Below are positions 1 through 6,293 of a DNA stretch of 12,842 bases, one piece after another. Made by a program: the position numbers and the translations under genes. This DNA is from UBA6911 sp964481255 (GTDB lineage Bacteria > Acidobacteriota > UBA6911): NCBI GenBank assembly GCA_964481255.1, contig CAYZTZ010000100.1, positions 1-12,842 of the forward strand, given 5' to 3'. The notes beneath the pieces were generated by a model. That model worked only from the letters and a program-made list of their open reading frames with translations. It did no database searches and was not told the origin of the DNA. Every line of letters starts with the position of its first letter. Position 1 is the stretch's first letter.

Positions 1-2
1 AG

Positions 3-398
3 ATCGTCTACAACATGAAGGAAATGTTTAAAGTGGTCGGTCCGGGAAACGCCGACGCGCTGTCATGGCTCCGGGGCAAGGATGTGGAAAATTTCAATGT
101 CAATTTCGCCTGGGGGTTTTACAGCGGAGTCGGCGACTGGGGAGCCCGACCGCACACGCATGCGGGAGACCAGTTCCTGGTGTTCGTGGGCCTGGACAAC
201 CAGAAACCGGATTACCTCGGCGCTGAAATAGAAATCGCTCTGGAAGATGAGAAACATATCGTGAATAGACCCTCGTGTGTCATCATCCCCGCGGGGATGC
301 AGCACGGGCCCGTGGTTACTCGAAGCGTCGAGAAACCCTACGCGATGTACATGGTGCGTCTGGATAAAGGGAACCCGTCCGAGATCAACCCGGCATAG
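3..398 (+). CDS. Cupin-like protein, C-terminal part (5' end outside window)
   Basis: The reading frame is open to the left edge, so this is the 3' end of a longer gene. An internal ATG lies at 15 but has no ribosome site visible. Counting from that ATG, the fragment has a cupin signature: His47-x-His49 with Gln53 (motif 1, PHTHAGDQ), then a glycine-containing loop, then IPAGMQH with His97 (motif 2). It closely matches the second domain of the next gene (531-1538), sharing for example GPGNAD, WGFYSG, YLGAEIE and the VEKP motif. The two genes are therefore tandem paralogues, and this one probably also had an upstream domain and perhaps a leader. Cupins are small beta-barrels that often bind a metal through such His residues; the substrate is unknown. 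The stop is at 396-398, 132 bp before the next gene on the same strand. Confidence 0.72.
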   Translation: MVYNMKEMFKVVGPGNADALSWLRGKDVENFNVNFAWGFYSGVGDWGARPHTHAGDQFLVFVGLDNQKPDYLGAEIEIALEDEKHIVNRPSCVIIPAGMQHGPVVTRSVEKPYAMYMVRLDKGNPSEINPA

Positions 399-530
399 AG
401 TCCGACGAACAGGAGGACCGAAGAACAAGGCGAAATAAAAAGCATTTTAACTCAAGCACAGAACTACGGATCATGTGGGCCGGTTTGCAAATTTCAGGGA
501 CCGGCTCCGCCTCAAAAAGGAGAGACAGAA

Positions 531-1538
531 ATGAGCGCGACGCGAAGAGAATTTGTGAAGGGTGTAGCTGTTGGAACTGCAGGATTCGCGGTGCTGGGTT
601 CCCTGCGCGGCCTGGCTGCTATAAGCGAATCAAAGTATGGTCATTACTGTCACCCATTTTATTATAGTGTAGGACTGAACGGTCCGGGAGACGCGGATTA
701 TTTTGTCAGTATGGACCGTAACAATCTGAACGGGACAAATACGAATTTTACCTTCGGATACTATAGCAAGGTAGGTGCGTGGGACAAGGATTCCGACGCC
801 CGGGTGCATCCCTACGATACGTGCCTGGTCTTCGCAGGCCTTGAGCCCAAGGACCCGAATTACCTCGGCGCGGAAATCGAGATATGCCTGGGAGAGGAAT
901 TTGAAAAGCACGTCATCGACGTCCCCTCGATCGTCTGCATCCCCCGAAACCTCCCGTACGGTCCCATCGCCACCCGGAAGGTCGAGAAACCTTTCGCGCA
1001 TTACTCCATCGGCTTGGACGGGGATTACGAAGTCAAGAAACTCCCAGGCAAGCCTTCCGCGGCTTCTTCGGGAAATAAATACGCGCATTTGATCAAGAAA
1101 ATGTCGGCGACCGGGCAGCCGGGCGCCAACAAAATCGGGCCGGGCAACGCCGACTGGCTTTCATGGCCCAAAAGCAAAGACCTGGAAGGATTCATAGTCA
1201 ACTTCACATGGGGGTTCTACAGCGGACTCGGCGGCTGGCATGATATCCCGGGATTTGACCCGCACGTGCACGAAGGCGACGAGTTCCTGGTTTTTGTCAG
1301 TTTGGATGCCAAGAATCCTTACGAGTTAGGCGCGGTCATTGAACAGCACCTCGGCAAGGAGCAGGAAATCCATAGAGTCACCGTTCCACAGGTCATCGTT
1401 TGCCCGGAGATGTTCACCCACGCTCCGGTCTATACCAAGAAAGTGGACAGGACCTATGGATTTTTCCTGATTCGAAGAGATACAGGGGAGCGTTACAGCC
1501 CCGGCAAAACGCCGGTAAAGAAACCCGCCAAACAGTAA
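531..1538 (+). CDS. Tat-exported double cupin-like protein
   Basis: A 335-residue protein. The start is supported by AAGGAG at 517-522, eight bases before the ATG. Residues 4-10 (TRREFVK) match the twin-arginine consensus and are followed by a hydrophobic stretch (11-25) and a likely cleavage site near Ala30, so export by the Tat pathway is predicted. The mature part has two homologous cupin-like domains, about 48-172 and 200-322. The second keeps His245-x-His247, Glu251 and His297, the usual metal-ligand positions. In the first domain the aligned residues are Arg91, His93, Thr97 and Tyr143, so metal binding there is probably lost. The preceding gene is a paralogue of domain 2. No enzyme activity can be assigned; Tat export suggests that a folded or cofactor-loaded protein acts in the periplasm. 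Family assignment as a cupin is inferred from motifs only. Confidence 0.8.
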   Translation: MSATRREFVKGVAVGTAGFAVLGSLRGLAAISESKYGHYCHPFYYSVGLNGPGDADYFVSMDRNNLNGTNTNFTFGYYSKVGAWDKDSDARVHPYDTCLVFAGLEPKDPNYLGAEIEICLGEEFEKHVIDVPSIVCIPRNLPYGPIATRKVEKPFAHYSIGLDGDYEVKKLPGKPSAASSGNKYAHLIKKMSATGQPGANKIGPGNADWLSWPKSKDLEGFIVNFTWGFYSGLGGWHDIPGFDPHVHEGDEFLVFVSLDAKNPYELGAVIEQHLGKEQEIHRVTVPQVIVCPEMFTHAPVYTKKVDRTYGFFLIRRDTGERYSPGKTPVKKPAKQ

Positions 1539-1678
1539 GCTGTCCTGCGGGACGAAGATTTTTTGCCGGAATAGGCTGTTCCCGACCCGGGCTTGCCGGT
1601 TGTCGGACGATAATTGTAGCCTCACCGATCTTTGCGAAGCCGATCGATGAGTTTCGGACCTGCGGGCTTCAGAGCAAA

Positions 1679-1750
1679 CCGCAAAAGCCCCGAAGACTAT
1701 CAGGAAAAGGAGACGCTTTGCGGTCTTGATGGTCTTCGGGGTTTTTGCGG
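1679..1750. terminator. Long bidirectional hairpin terminator
   Basis: The arms at 1679-1703 and 1726-1750 pair over 25 bp with only G-U wobbles and no mismatches, around a 22-base loop. The GC core GCCCCGAAGAC/GTCTTCGGGG is flanked by an A-run on the left and a T-run on the right. Both strands therefore read a GC stem followed by a short T-run (GGGGTTTTTGCGG on +, GGGGCTTTTGCGG on -). It lies between the convergent cupin gene (ends 1538) and URO-D gene (ends 1805) and can serve both. Confidence 0.82.
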
Positions 1751-1804
1751 CAATCCCATAGAATGCGATGGAGGCGGTTCCTGAATCGCGCGATGGAATC
1801 GCCG

Positions 1805-3139
1805 CTAGCCATACACACCGTATTCCTTGGTGAAATCAATCATCGCCCGGACGTTCTCCTCCTTGGCGTCATCGAGCTGAGTCCCCGAGCAAAGGATATA
1901 CCCGCCGCCTTTGCCGCAGTAGTCGATAAGATCCTTACAGCAGGCCTTGACCTGGTCGGGCGTCCCGGTGGCGATCAGGGTGATGGGTACATTGCCCATA
2001 ATGCAGCTGTGGCCGCCAAGGATGTCCTTGGCCCTGTGCATATCCGTGCGGTCGAAGAACCATAAAGTCGAAGCTTTCGGCAGCTCCGTGAGATAATCCA
2101 GACGCTGGTTATAGGTGCCTTCCGCGAAGGGCGCCGGTATGAGGCCTTCCTCGATCATGTTCAGCATCAGCTGCTTGAAGGTCGGCCAGTAAAACTTCTC
2201 GAACTGGGCGCGCGAGATATGCGTGTCGTCTCCCTTATGCAGGGGCATCATGATGAGCGGAGGTTCCCCCAGGGGGATATCGGGCACGGGTGTAAGCGCG
2301 AGAACCTTTTCGCATGCCTGGAGCACCTTGGCCGGGCAGCGGTAGAGATCCGTCATGATGCCGCGGGTGCCTCTCAAAGTATCTCCGACGACATCGAAGG
2401 GCGCCGCGCCGAATCCCATGAACAGCCTGGGAAAGCCCATCCCGAGTATCCTGTTCGCCGTTTTCATTGAGATCTTCGCCGGCTTGAGGGACAACTCGGC
2501 CGCCCGCTTCATGATTTTGAATGTTTTTTGCACCTCAGGATCCATGAAGGGAGGCAAAAACCGGGCACCGATCTGGATCCCTTCGCTGCCGAAACTTGCG
2601 AGTCTGCGCAATCCTGCCAGGGAACTGTACATGCGCGGCAGGAAGCGCCGGAGAACGAAGTCGGAGGGATCCAGCAGAAAGTGGTCATACTCGTCCGCCT
2701 TCATGTATTCCTGTTCCAGATACTGGTACTGCACGTCGTCGGGAAGCCCGTAGCCGGCCCATTTCATGTTGGTCTGCCCCAGAAGCTCCATGGAGGCCCC
2801 GGACATCATGAATGTGGCGGCGGTGCTGTCGGGCTTGAAGTCCCTGTGGAACTTGATGACGGCCTTCGCGGCCTCGGCCCAGCGGTCGTACATGGTGGCC
2901 TTCTGCGGGATGCCGGCCCGCCGGTACACGAACGCTCCCCCCAGGCCGGCGATGGGCACCCGGTCCGGAGTTTTTCCCAATTCCAGGGCGTCCCGGAACC
3001 GCGTCGCCCGCGCCGTGTAATCGGCTCGGGCCTTGGGGCTTGCGAACCGGATTCCGTCTCCGCGAACCCAGGCGTCCAGTCTCAGCTTCCTTTTTTCTTC
3101 AGGCGTCAGCGAATTCCAATTCTCGGGTTTTTCCAGCAT
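1805..3139 (-). CDS. URO-D domain protein, methyltransferase-like
   Basis: A 444-residue protein of the uroporphyrinogen decarboxylase superfamily. AAGGAG at 3147-3152, seven bases upstream, supports the ATG at 3137-3139. Residues about 47-63 (RFRDALELGKTPDRVPI) are the typical opening of the domain, preceded by a charged N-terminal extension of about 45 residues. The C-terminal part has GGHSC (His377, Cys379), then GTP, then GKGGGYILCSGTQ with Cys417, and an EENVRAM helix. His-x-Cys plus a later Cys is the zinc-ligand pattern of the corrinoid:coenzyme M type methyltransferases (MtaA/MtbA/CmuA relatives), so a methyl-transfer role on a corrinoid is more likely than heme synthesis. Spacing of the last Cys differs slightly from the pattern I recall. 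No corrinoid protein is encoded nearby. Its start lies 148 bp downstream of the metallo-hydrolase stop on the same strand, so co-transcription is possible. Confidence 0.85.
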   Translation of the reverse strand: MLEKPENWNSLTPEEKRKLRLDAWVRGDGIRFASPKARADYTARATRFRDALELGKTPDRVPIAGLGGAFVYRRAGIPQKATMYDRWAEAAKAVIKFHRDFKPDSTAATFMMSGASMELLGQTNMKWAGYGLPDDVQYQYLEQEYMKADEYDHFLLDPSDFVLRRFLPRMYSSLAGLRRLASFGSEGIQIGARFLPPFMDPEVQKTFKIMKRAAELSLKPAKISMKTANRILGMGFPRLFMGFGAAPFDVVGDTLRGTRGIMTDLYRCPAKVLQACEKVLALTPVPDIPLGEPPLIMMPLHKGDDTHISRAQFEKFYWPTFKQLMLNMIEEGLIPAPFAEGTYNQRLDYLTELPKASTLWFFDRTDMHRAKDILGGHSCIMGNVPITLIATGTPDQVKACCKDLIDYCGKGGGYILCSGTQLDDAKEENVRAMIDFTKEYGVYG

Positions 3140-3287
3140 TTCCTCTCTCCTTCAAGGGGCACTTCCTCATGATGTTCAACAGAATGCCGTCATAGCCTCG
3201 CGGCGCCCCGCGATTACGGCGCGGCGCTCCGTTCGCACAATAGTTGATTTGCGGATGCAAGTCCACCGGCGGCGGTACTTCCAGCAC

Positions 3288-4187
3288 TCATTTCTTTTCC
3301 GTCAGGTCGAGGTAGATCACTTCGACGAGGCTCATAAAACGCAGACCTCCAGGCTTTGCCGGGGCGTCCGCGATGTTGAAGGCCTTTTTGACCTCTTCCA
3401 GTGATTTCCCCTCCGCGATCATGGACCGTACTTTGTCCTGTTTCTCAATGATGGAAGCAAGAACGGCTTCAATGTCCTTCTTGGAAAGGGGGTCGGAATG
3501 ACCTGAGAGGAAGACATCGGCATCGAGCCCCAGGAGGCCCTTCAGCGTTTCCGCGAGACCGATGGATGTGCCTCCCTTAAAACGATGGATCAGGGGATCG
3601 CGGCCGGTGAAGACGAGGTCGCCCACAAAAGCGACCTTTTCGGCCGGGAAATACACTACGAGGTCGCCGCTGGTGTGGGCGGGGCCGAAGAAGTACAGCT
3701 GGATTTTCGTGCCTCCCGCCGGAATGTCCATGGCGCTGTGATTGGACGCCCCGGAGGGAGCGAAGATTTCGTTAGGGACATAGTCGCGCAGATACTCCAT
3801 ACCCGCGGCTTTCGACGCTTCTTCCATGTCTTTTTTGGTTTGCGCGTGCCCATAGATCCTTATTCCCTTGGGGAAGGCGTTCAGGCCGTTGACGTGATCC
3901 CCGTCGCCGTGAGTCAGAATGACTCGCGTGATCGGCTTGGACGTCATCTTCTGAATCTCCTGGATCACCTGTTTCTGGGCGTCGGCTGTCATCTTGGCAT
4001 CGATGACGATGACTTCGTTTTCACCGATGTAGAACCCCGTGTGGGCGCCGTTCCCGCCCTTGGCGAAATAAAGGTTTCCCCTGATGTTTTGAATGGACAG
4101 CGGCTGCTGCGCCATGCAGATCCCGGCCATGAAAAGCCAAAGACCGGCAATCAGCGTAAACGCCCTGATTCCAAGCATCGTCCACAT
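3288..4187 (-). CDS. Secreted metallo-beta-lactamase-fold hydrolase
   Basis: A 299-residue protein starting at the ATG 4185-4187; AAGGAGG at 4193-4199 decides this start over an in-frame upstream one at 4319. Residues 1-26 form a Sec signal peptide (hydrophobic IRAFTLIAGLWLFMAGI) with a cleavage site before QQ. The MBL-fold ligands are in order: THGDGDH (His93, Asp95, Asp97, His98), GPAHTSGD (His171), VGDLVF (Asp190) and SGHSDP (His230). The second His of the canonical HxHxDH is Asp here, a known variant that still leaves several metal ligands. The TSGD and FVGD motifs resemble periplasmic MBL proteins of the broad glyoxalase II/subclass B-like group. The substrate is unknown; a beta-lactamase call would be unjustified. 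Upstream (243 bp) is uxaC; downstream is the URO-D gene, both on the same strand. Confidence 0.87.
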   Translation of the reverse strand: MWTMLGIRAFTLIAGLWLFMAGICMAQQPLSIQNIRGNLYFAKGGNGAHTGFYIGENEVIVIDAKMTADAQKQVIQEIQKMTSKPITRVILTHGDGDHVNGLNAFPKGIRIYGHAQTKKDMEEASKAAGMEYLRDYVPNEIFAPSGASNHSAMDIPAGGTKIQLYFFGPAHTSGDLVVYFPAEKVAFVGDLVFTGRDPLIHRFKGGTSIGLAETLKGLLGLDADVFLSGHSDPLSKKDIEAVLASIIEKQDKVRSMIAEGKSLEEVKKAFNIADAPAKPGGLRFMSLVEVIYLDLTEKK

Positions 4188-4192
4188 ATTTC

Positions 4193-4199
4193 CCTCCTT
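4193..4199 (-). promoter_or_regulatory. Shine-Dalgarno site fixing the MBL hydrolase start
   Basis: AAGGAGG on the minus strand, five bases before the ATG at 4185-4187. It places the start at the signal peptide rather than 44 codons upstream, where the extra residues (rich in Pro, Gly and Arg) look non-coding. Confidence 0.85.
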
Positions 4200-4430
4200 C
4201 CAATATGGCCGCCCCGGCCGCGGCTTCCGTTCCAGGTTGTCGCCGCTGGACGGCGTCGAGAGAACATCCGCAACCCTTCCGTCGCCGCCCGGGTCCACCG
4301 CGAACCTCAATAAAAGCATCGGCCCAGGCGAAAGACGCGAATCATGATTCTAGAACAATCCGCCCTCTGAATCTCCATGGATTTCAGTGGCCCGGGTGCC
4401 TTAAACGCACGAAAGCGGCTGGAGTTCAAG

Positions 4431-5888
4431 TCAATCCGCCGGGCGCGGCGGGGGCATCCGGCTGATCTCCGGCTGGAGTCTATAGGCCCTTTTGGCCAGC
4501 CGGTACGCGAGATCGACGGCCACCTCCCGCGCTTCGTCCTCTTCAAGCCGGTGCTCGGCCACGAGACGCGAAAGGAAAGCGCAGTCGATACGCCGCGCCG
4601 CGTCGTGCCTCGCGGGAATGCTGGGGAAGGCTCTCGTGTCGTCGTTGAAACCGACGGTATTATAGAATCCCGCGGTCTCCGTTGTGCGCTCGCGAAAATA
4701 GCGCATGCCCTCGGGGCTGTCGTAAAACCACCAGGCCGGGCCCAGTCTGAGGGCGGGATAGTGGCCCGCAAGCGGCGCCAGTTCCCGCGAATAGGTTGAC
4801 TCGTCCAGGGTGAAAAGGATCAACGTGAGGCGGCGGTCGTTCCCGAAGCGGTCCAAGAGGGGTTTCAGGGCGCGCACATAATCCGTCCGCATGGGTATGT
4901 CCGCTCCTTTGTCCCTGCCGAAATCGCGGAAAATCAGGATGTTGTGATCCCGGAAGGATCCGGGGTGGAGCTGCATCACCATCCCGTCCTCGATGCTCAT
5001 CCGCGCCATTTCCGTCAGCATCTGTCCGCGGAACTGCTCCGCCTCATCGGGCGTGATCCGGCCCGACAGCGCCTTCCCAAGCAGCGCCTCGCAAAGGGAG
5101 GCGGGCAGGTCGCAGGTCGCGGCGGTGGGGTGGCCGTGGTCGGTCGCTGTGGCCCCGAGCGAGACGAAGAACCGGCGGCGACTGAACAGCGCGCGAAGGT
5201 ATCCGTCCCACGATTCCGTGTCCTCCCCGGTGATCTCGCCGAGCCGCCTCACGTTGTCCGCGAAACCGGGGAATTCCGGGTCCGTCACGGGGTCGGGGCG
5301 ATAGGTCGGTATCACGCGGCCTTTCCATTCCGAAGCGCGCAGTTTCCGGTGATGCGCCAGCGGGTCCAGCGGCGATTCCGTCGTGGCGAGGACCTCGATG
5401 TTGAAGCGCTCAAAAAGAGCGCGGGGAAGATAGTCCGGCCGCGCGAGGCAGTCGGCGATCTGATCATGTATCCGGTCGGCGGACTCCGCGGTCAGGCGCT
5501 CCCGTACGCCGAAAACTTCGTGCAGCACATGGTGGAACCACAGCTGGGTGGGAGTGCCCCGGAAGAGGTGCCAGTTGCGCGCGAGGAGCCGCCAGATGCT
5601 GCGCGAATCGCGCTCCACCGGACGCCCGTCTTTCCGCGGGACGCCCAGCGACTCAAGCCCTATGCCCTGGCTGTAAAGCATTCGATAAACATAGTGGTCC
5701 GGGACGATCAGGAGATCGGCTGGAGCGGGGAACGGCTCGTTGTCCGCGAACCATCGCGGATCCGTGTGGCCGTGCGGGCTGACGATGGGCAGCGAGCGGA
5801 CTTCCGCGTAAAGCCGCCTGGCGATGGAGCGCTGGGACGGATCGGACGGGAAGAGACGGTCCTCGTTCAATCTCAATTCAGATTCCAT
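4431..5888 (-). CDS. uxaC: Glucuronate isomerase
   Basis: About 485 residues from the ATG at 5886-5888; family members are near 470. UxaC (EC 5.3.1.12) is a cytoplasmic amidohydrolase-superfamily enzyme that converts D-glucuronate to D-fructuronate (and galacturonate to tagaturonate), the first step of hexuronate breakdown. Visible family features are SPHGHTDPRWF (His39, His41, metal ligands), TTESPLDPLAHH (about 169-180), TDHGHP (249-254), QLHPGSFRDHN (306-316), WWFYDSPEG (386-394) and the closing GFNDDTRAFPSIPARHDAARR region (413-433). The frame stays open upstream (ATG at 5975, TTG at 5996), but those added residues are basic and do not resemble the family N-terminus. No strong ribosome site marks any of these starts, so the exact start is uncertain. 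It lies between the GH3/GH2-relic block and the MBL gene on the same strand. The later steps of hexuronate use (UxuB, UxuA) are not in this window. Confidence 0.93.
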   Translation of the reverse strand: MESELRLNEDRLFPSDPSQRSIARRLYAEVRSLPIVSPHGHTDPRWFADNEPFPAPADLLIVPDHYVYRMLYSQGIGLESLGVPRKDGRPVERDSRSIWRLLARNWHLFRGTPTQLWFHHVLHEVFGVRERLTAESADRIHDQIADCLARPDYLPRALFERFNIEVLATTESPLDPLAHHRKLRASEWKGRVIPTYRPDPVTDPEFPGFADNVRRLGEITGEDTESWDGYLRALFSRRRFFVSLGATATDHGHPTAATCDLPASLCEALLGKALSGRITPDEAEQFRGQMLTEMARMSIEDGMVMQLHPGSFRDHNILIFRDFGRDKGADIPMRTDYVRALKPLLDRFGNDRRLTLILFTLDESTYSRELAPLAGHYPALRLGPAWWFYDSPEGMRYFRERTTETAGFYNTVGFNDDTRAFPSIPARHDAARRIDCAFLSRLVAEHRLEEDEAREVAVDLAYRLAKRAYRLQPEISRMPPPRPAD

Positions 5889-6015
5889 GATGGTCAAAAC
5901 CCCCATATCGCCGAGAAAGTCTGCAATCTTGAGCCGCGGGCGGAAAATCCGCCGTCGCCCATTCCCCTGGCGCATTGCAACTTCAACACTCCGCAAGCGG
6001 TGAAGCCTGAGACGC

Positions 6016-6036
6016 GGAGGCGTTCCTGCCGCCTCC
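6016..6036. terminator. Small GC hairpin downstream of GH3/GH2 relic
   Basis: GGAGGCG (6016-6022) and CGCCTCC (6030-6036) form a perfect 7-bp stem with a 7-base loop. It lies just after the stop of the GH2 relic on the minus strand and could end the GH3 transcript. However, the T-run (6037-6040) follows on the plus strand, where no gene reads in. Terminator function for the minus strand is therefore weakly supported. Confidence 0.35.
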
Positions 6037-6049
6037 TTTTCCTGTATTT

Positions 6050-6259
6050 CTATCGGCCGCCTTCAACGTTGAAACCCTCGATCGCGATTCTCGGCCTCTC
6101 GCCGCGCGTGTCTTCCTCCCGGACCTGCGACACGATGCGACGGCTCTCGCCCGGCATGAGGGCGATGTAATTGTCGCTGTAAACCGCCGGCAGGATCCGG
6201 TCGCCGCTCTTTTCCCGGACGACTTTCACTCTCGCCATCAGGGCCGGGTGCGCGAGGCG
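6050..6259 (-). pseudogene. C-terminal relic of a glycoside hydrolase family 2 enzyme
   Basis: A 62-codon frame from ATG 6238, open upstream to a stop at 6305-6307. The encoded RILPAVYSDNYIALMPGES followed by IAIEGFNV matches the C-terminal Ig-like domain of long GH2 enzymes (beta-mannosidase, exo-beta-glucosaminidase and related), where (V/I)LP-x-x-YSDNY-x-x-L-x-PGE and a final GxNV are conserved. The similarity extends a few residues upstream of the ATG, to about 6259. A complete GH2 enzyme of this type is 800-1000 residues, so about 90% of the gene is missing. The neighbouring GH3 stop lies only about 35 bp upstream of the relic, where the remainder of GH2 would be expected. I infer a deletion or recombination that joined GH3 to the tail of an old GH2 gene. 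Translation as a tiny protein is possible but unlikely. Family recognition is from memory of the motif. Confidence 0.62.
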
Positions 6260-6293
6260 TCCCGCAGGGCGTTCGACTTCCAGGAGCCCCTCT

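Noticed and set aside
2528..3172. 214-codon open frame on the plus strand
   Set aside because: Antisense to the start of the URO-D gene; no motif or ribosome site supports it.
3140..3287. Promoter search upstream of the URO-D gene
   Set aside because: TTGCAT and TATTGT-like hexamers are present on the minus strand but spaced only about 12 bp apart, so no promoter is called.
4365..4387. Imperfect palindrome around TCCATGGA between uxaC and the MBL gene
   Set aside because: The core is only 8 bp and the outer arms match over four bases; not distinguishable from chance.
4944..6170. 408-codon open frame on the plus strand
   Set aside because: It lies opposite uxaC and the GH2 relic, whose family motifs are clear on the minus strand; its translation is an Arg/Pro/Val-rich mirror typical of antisense frames in GC-rich genes.
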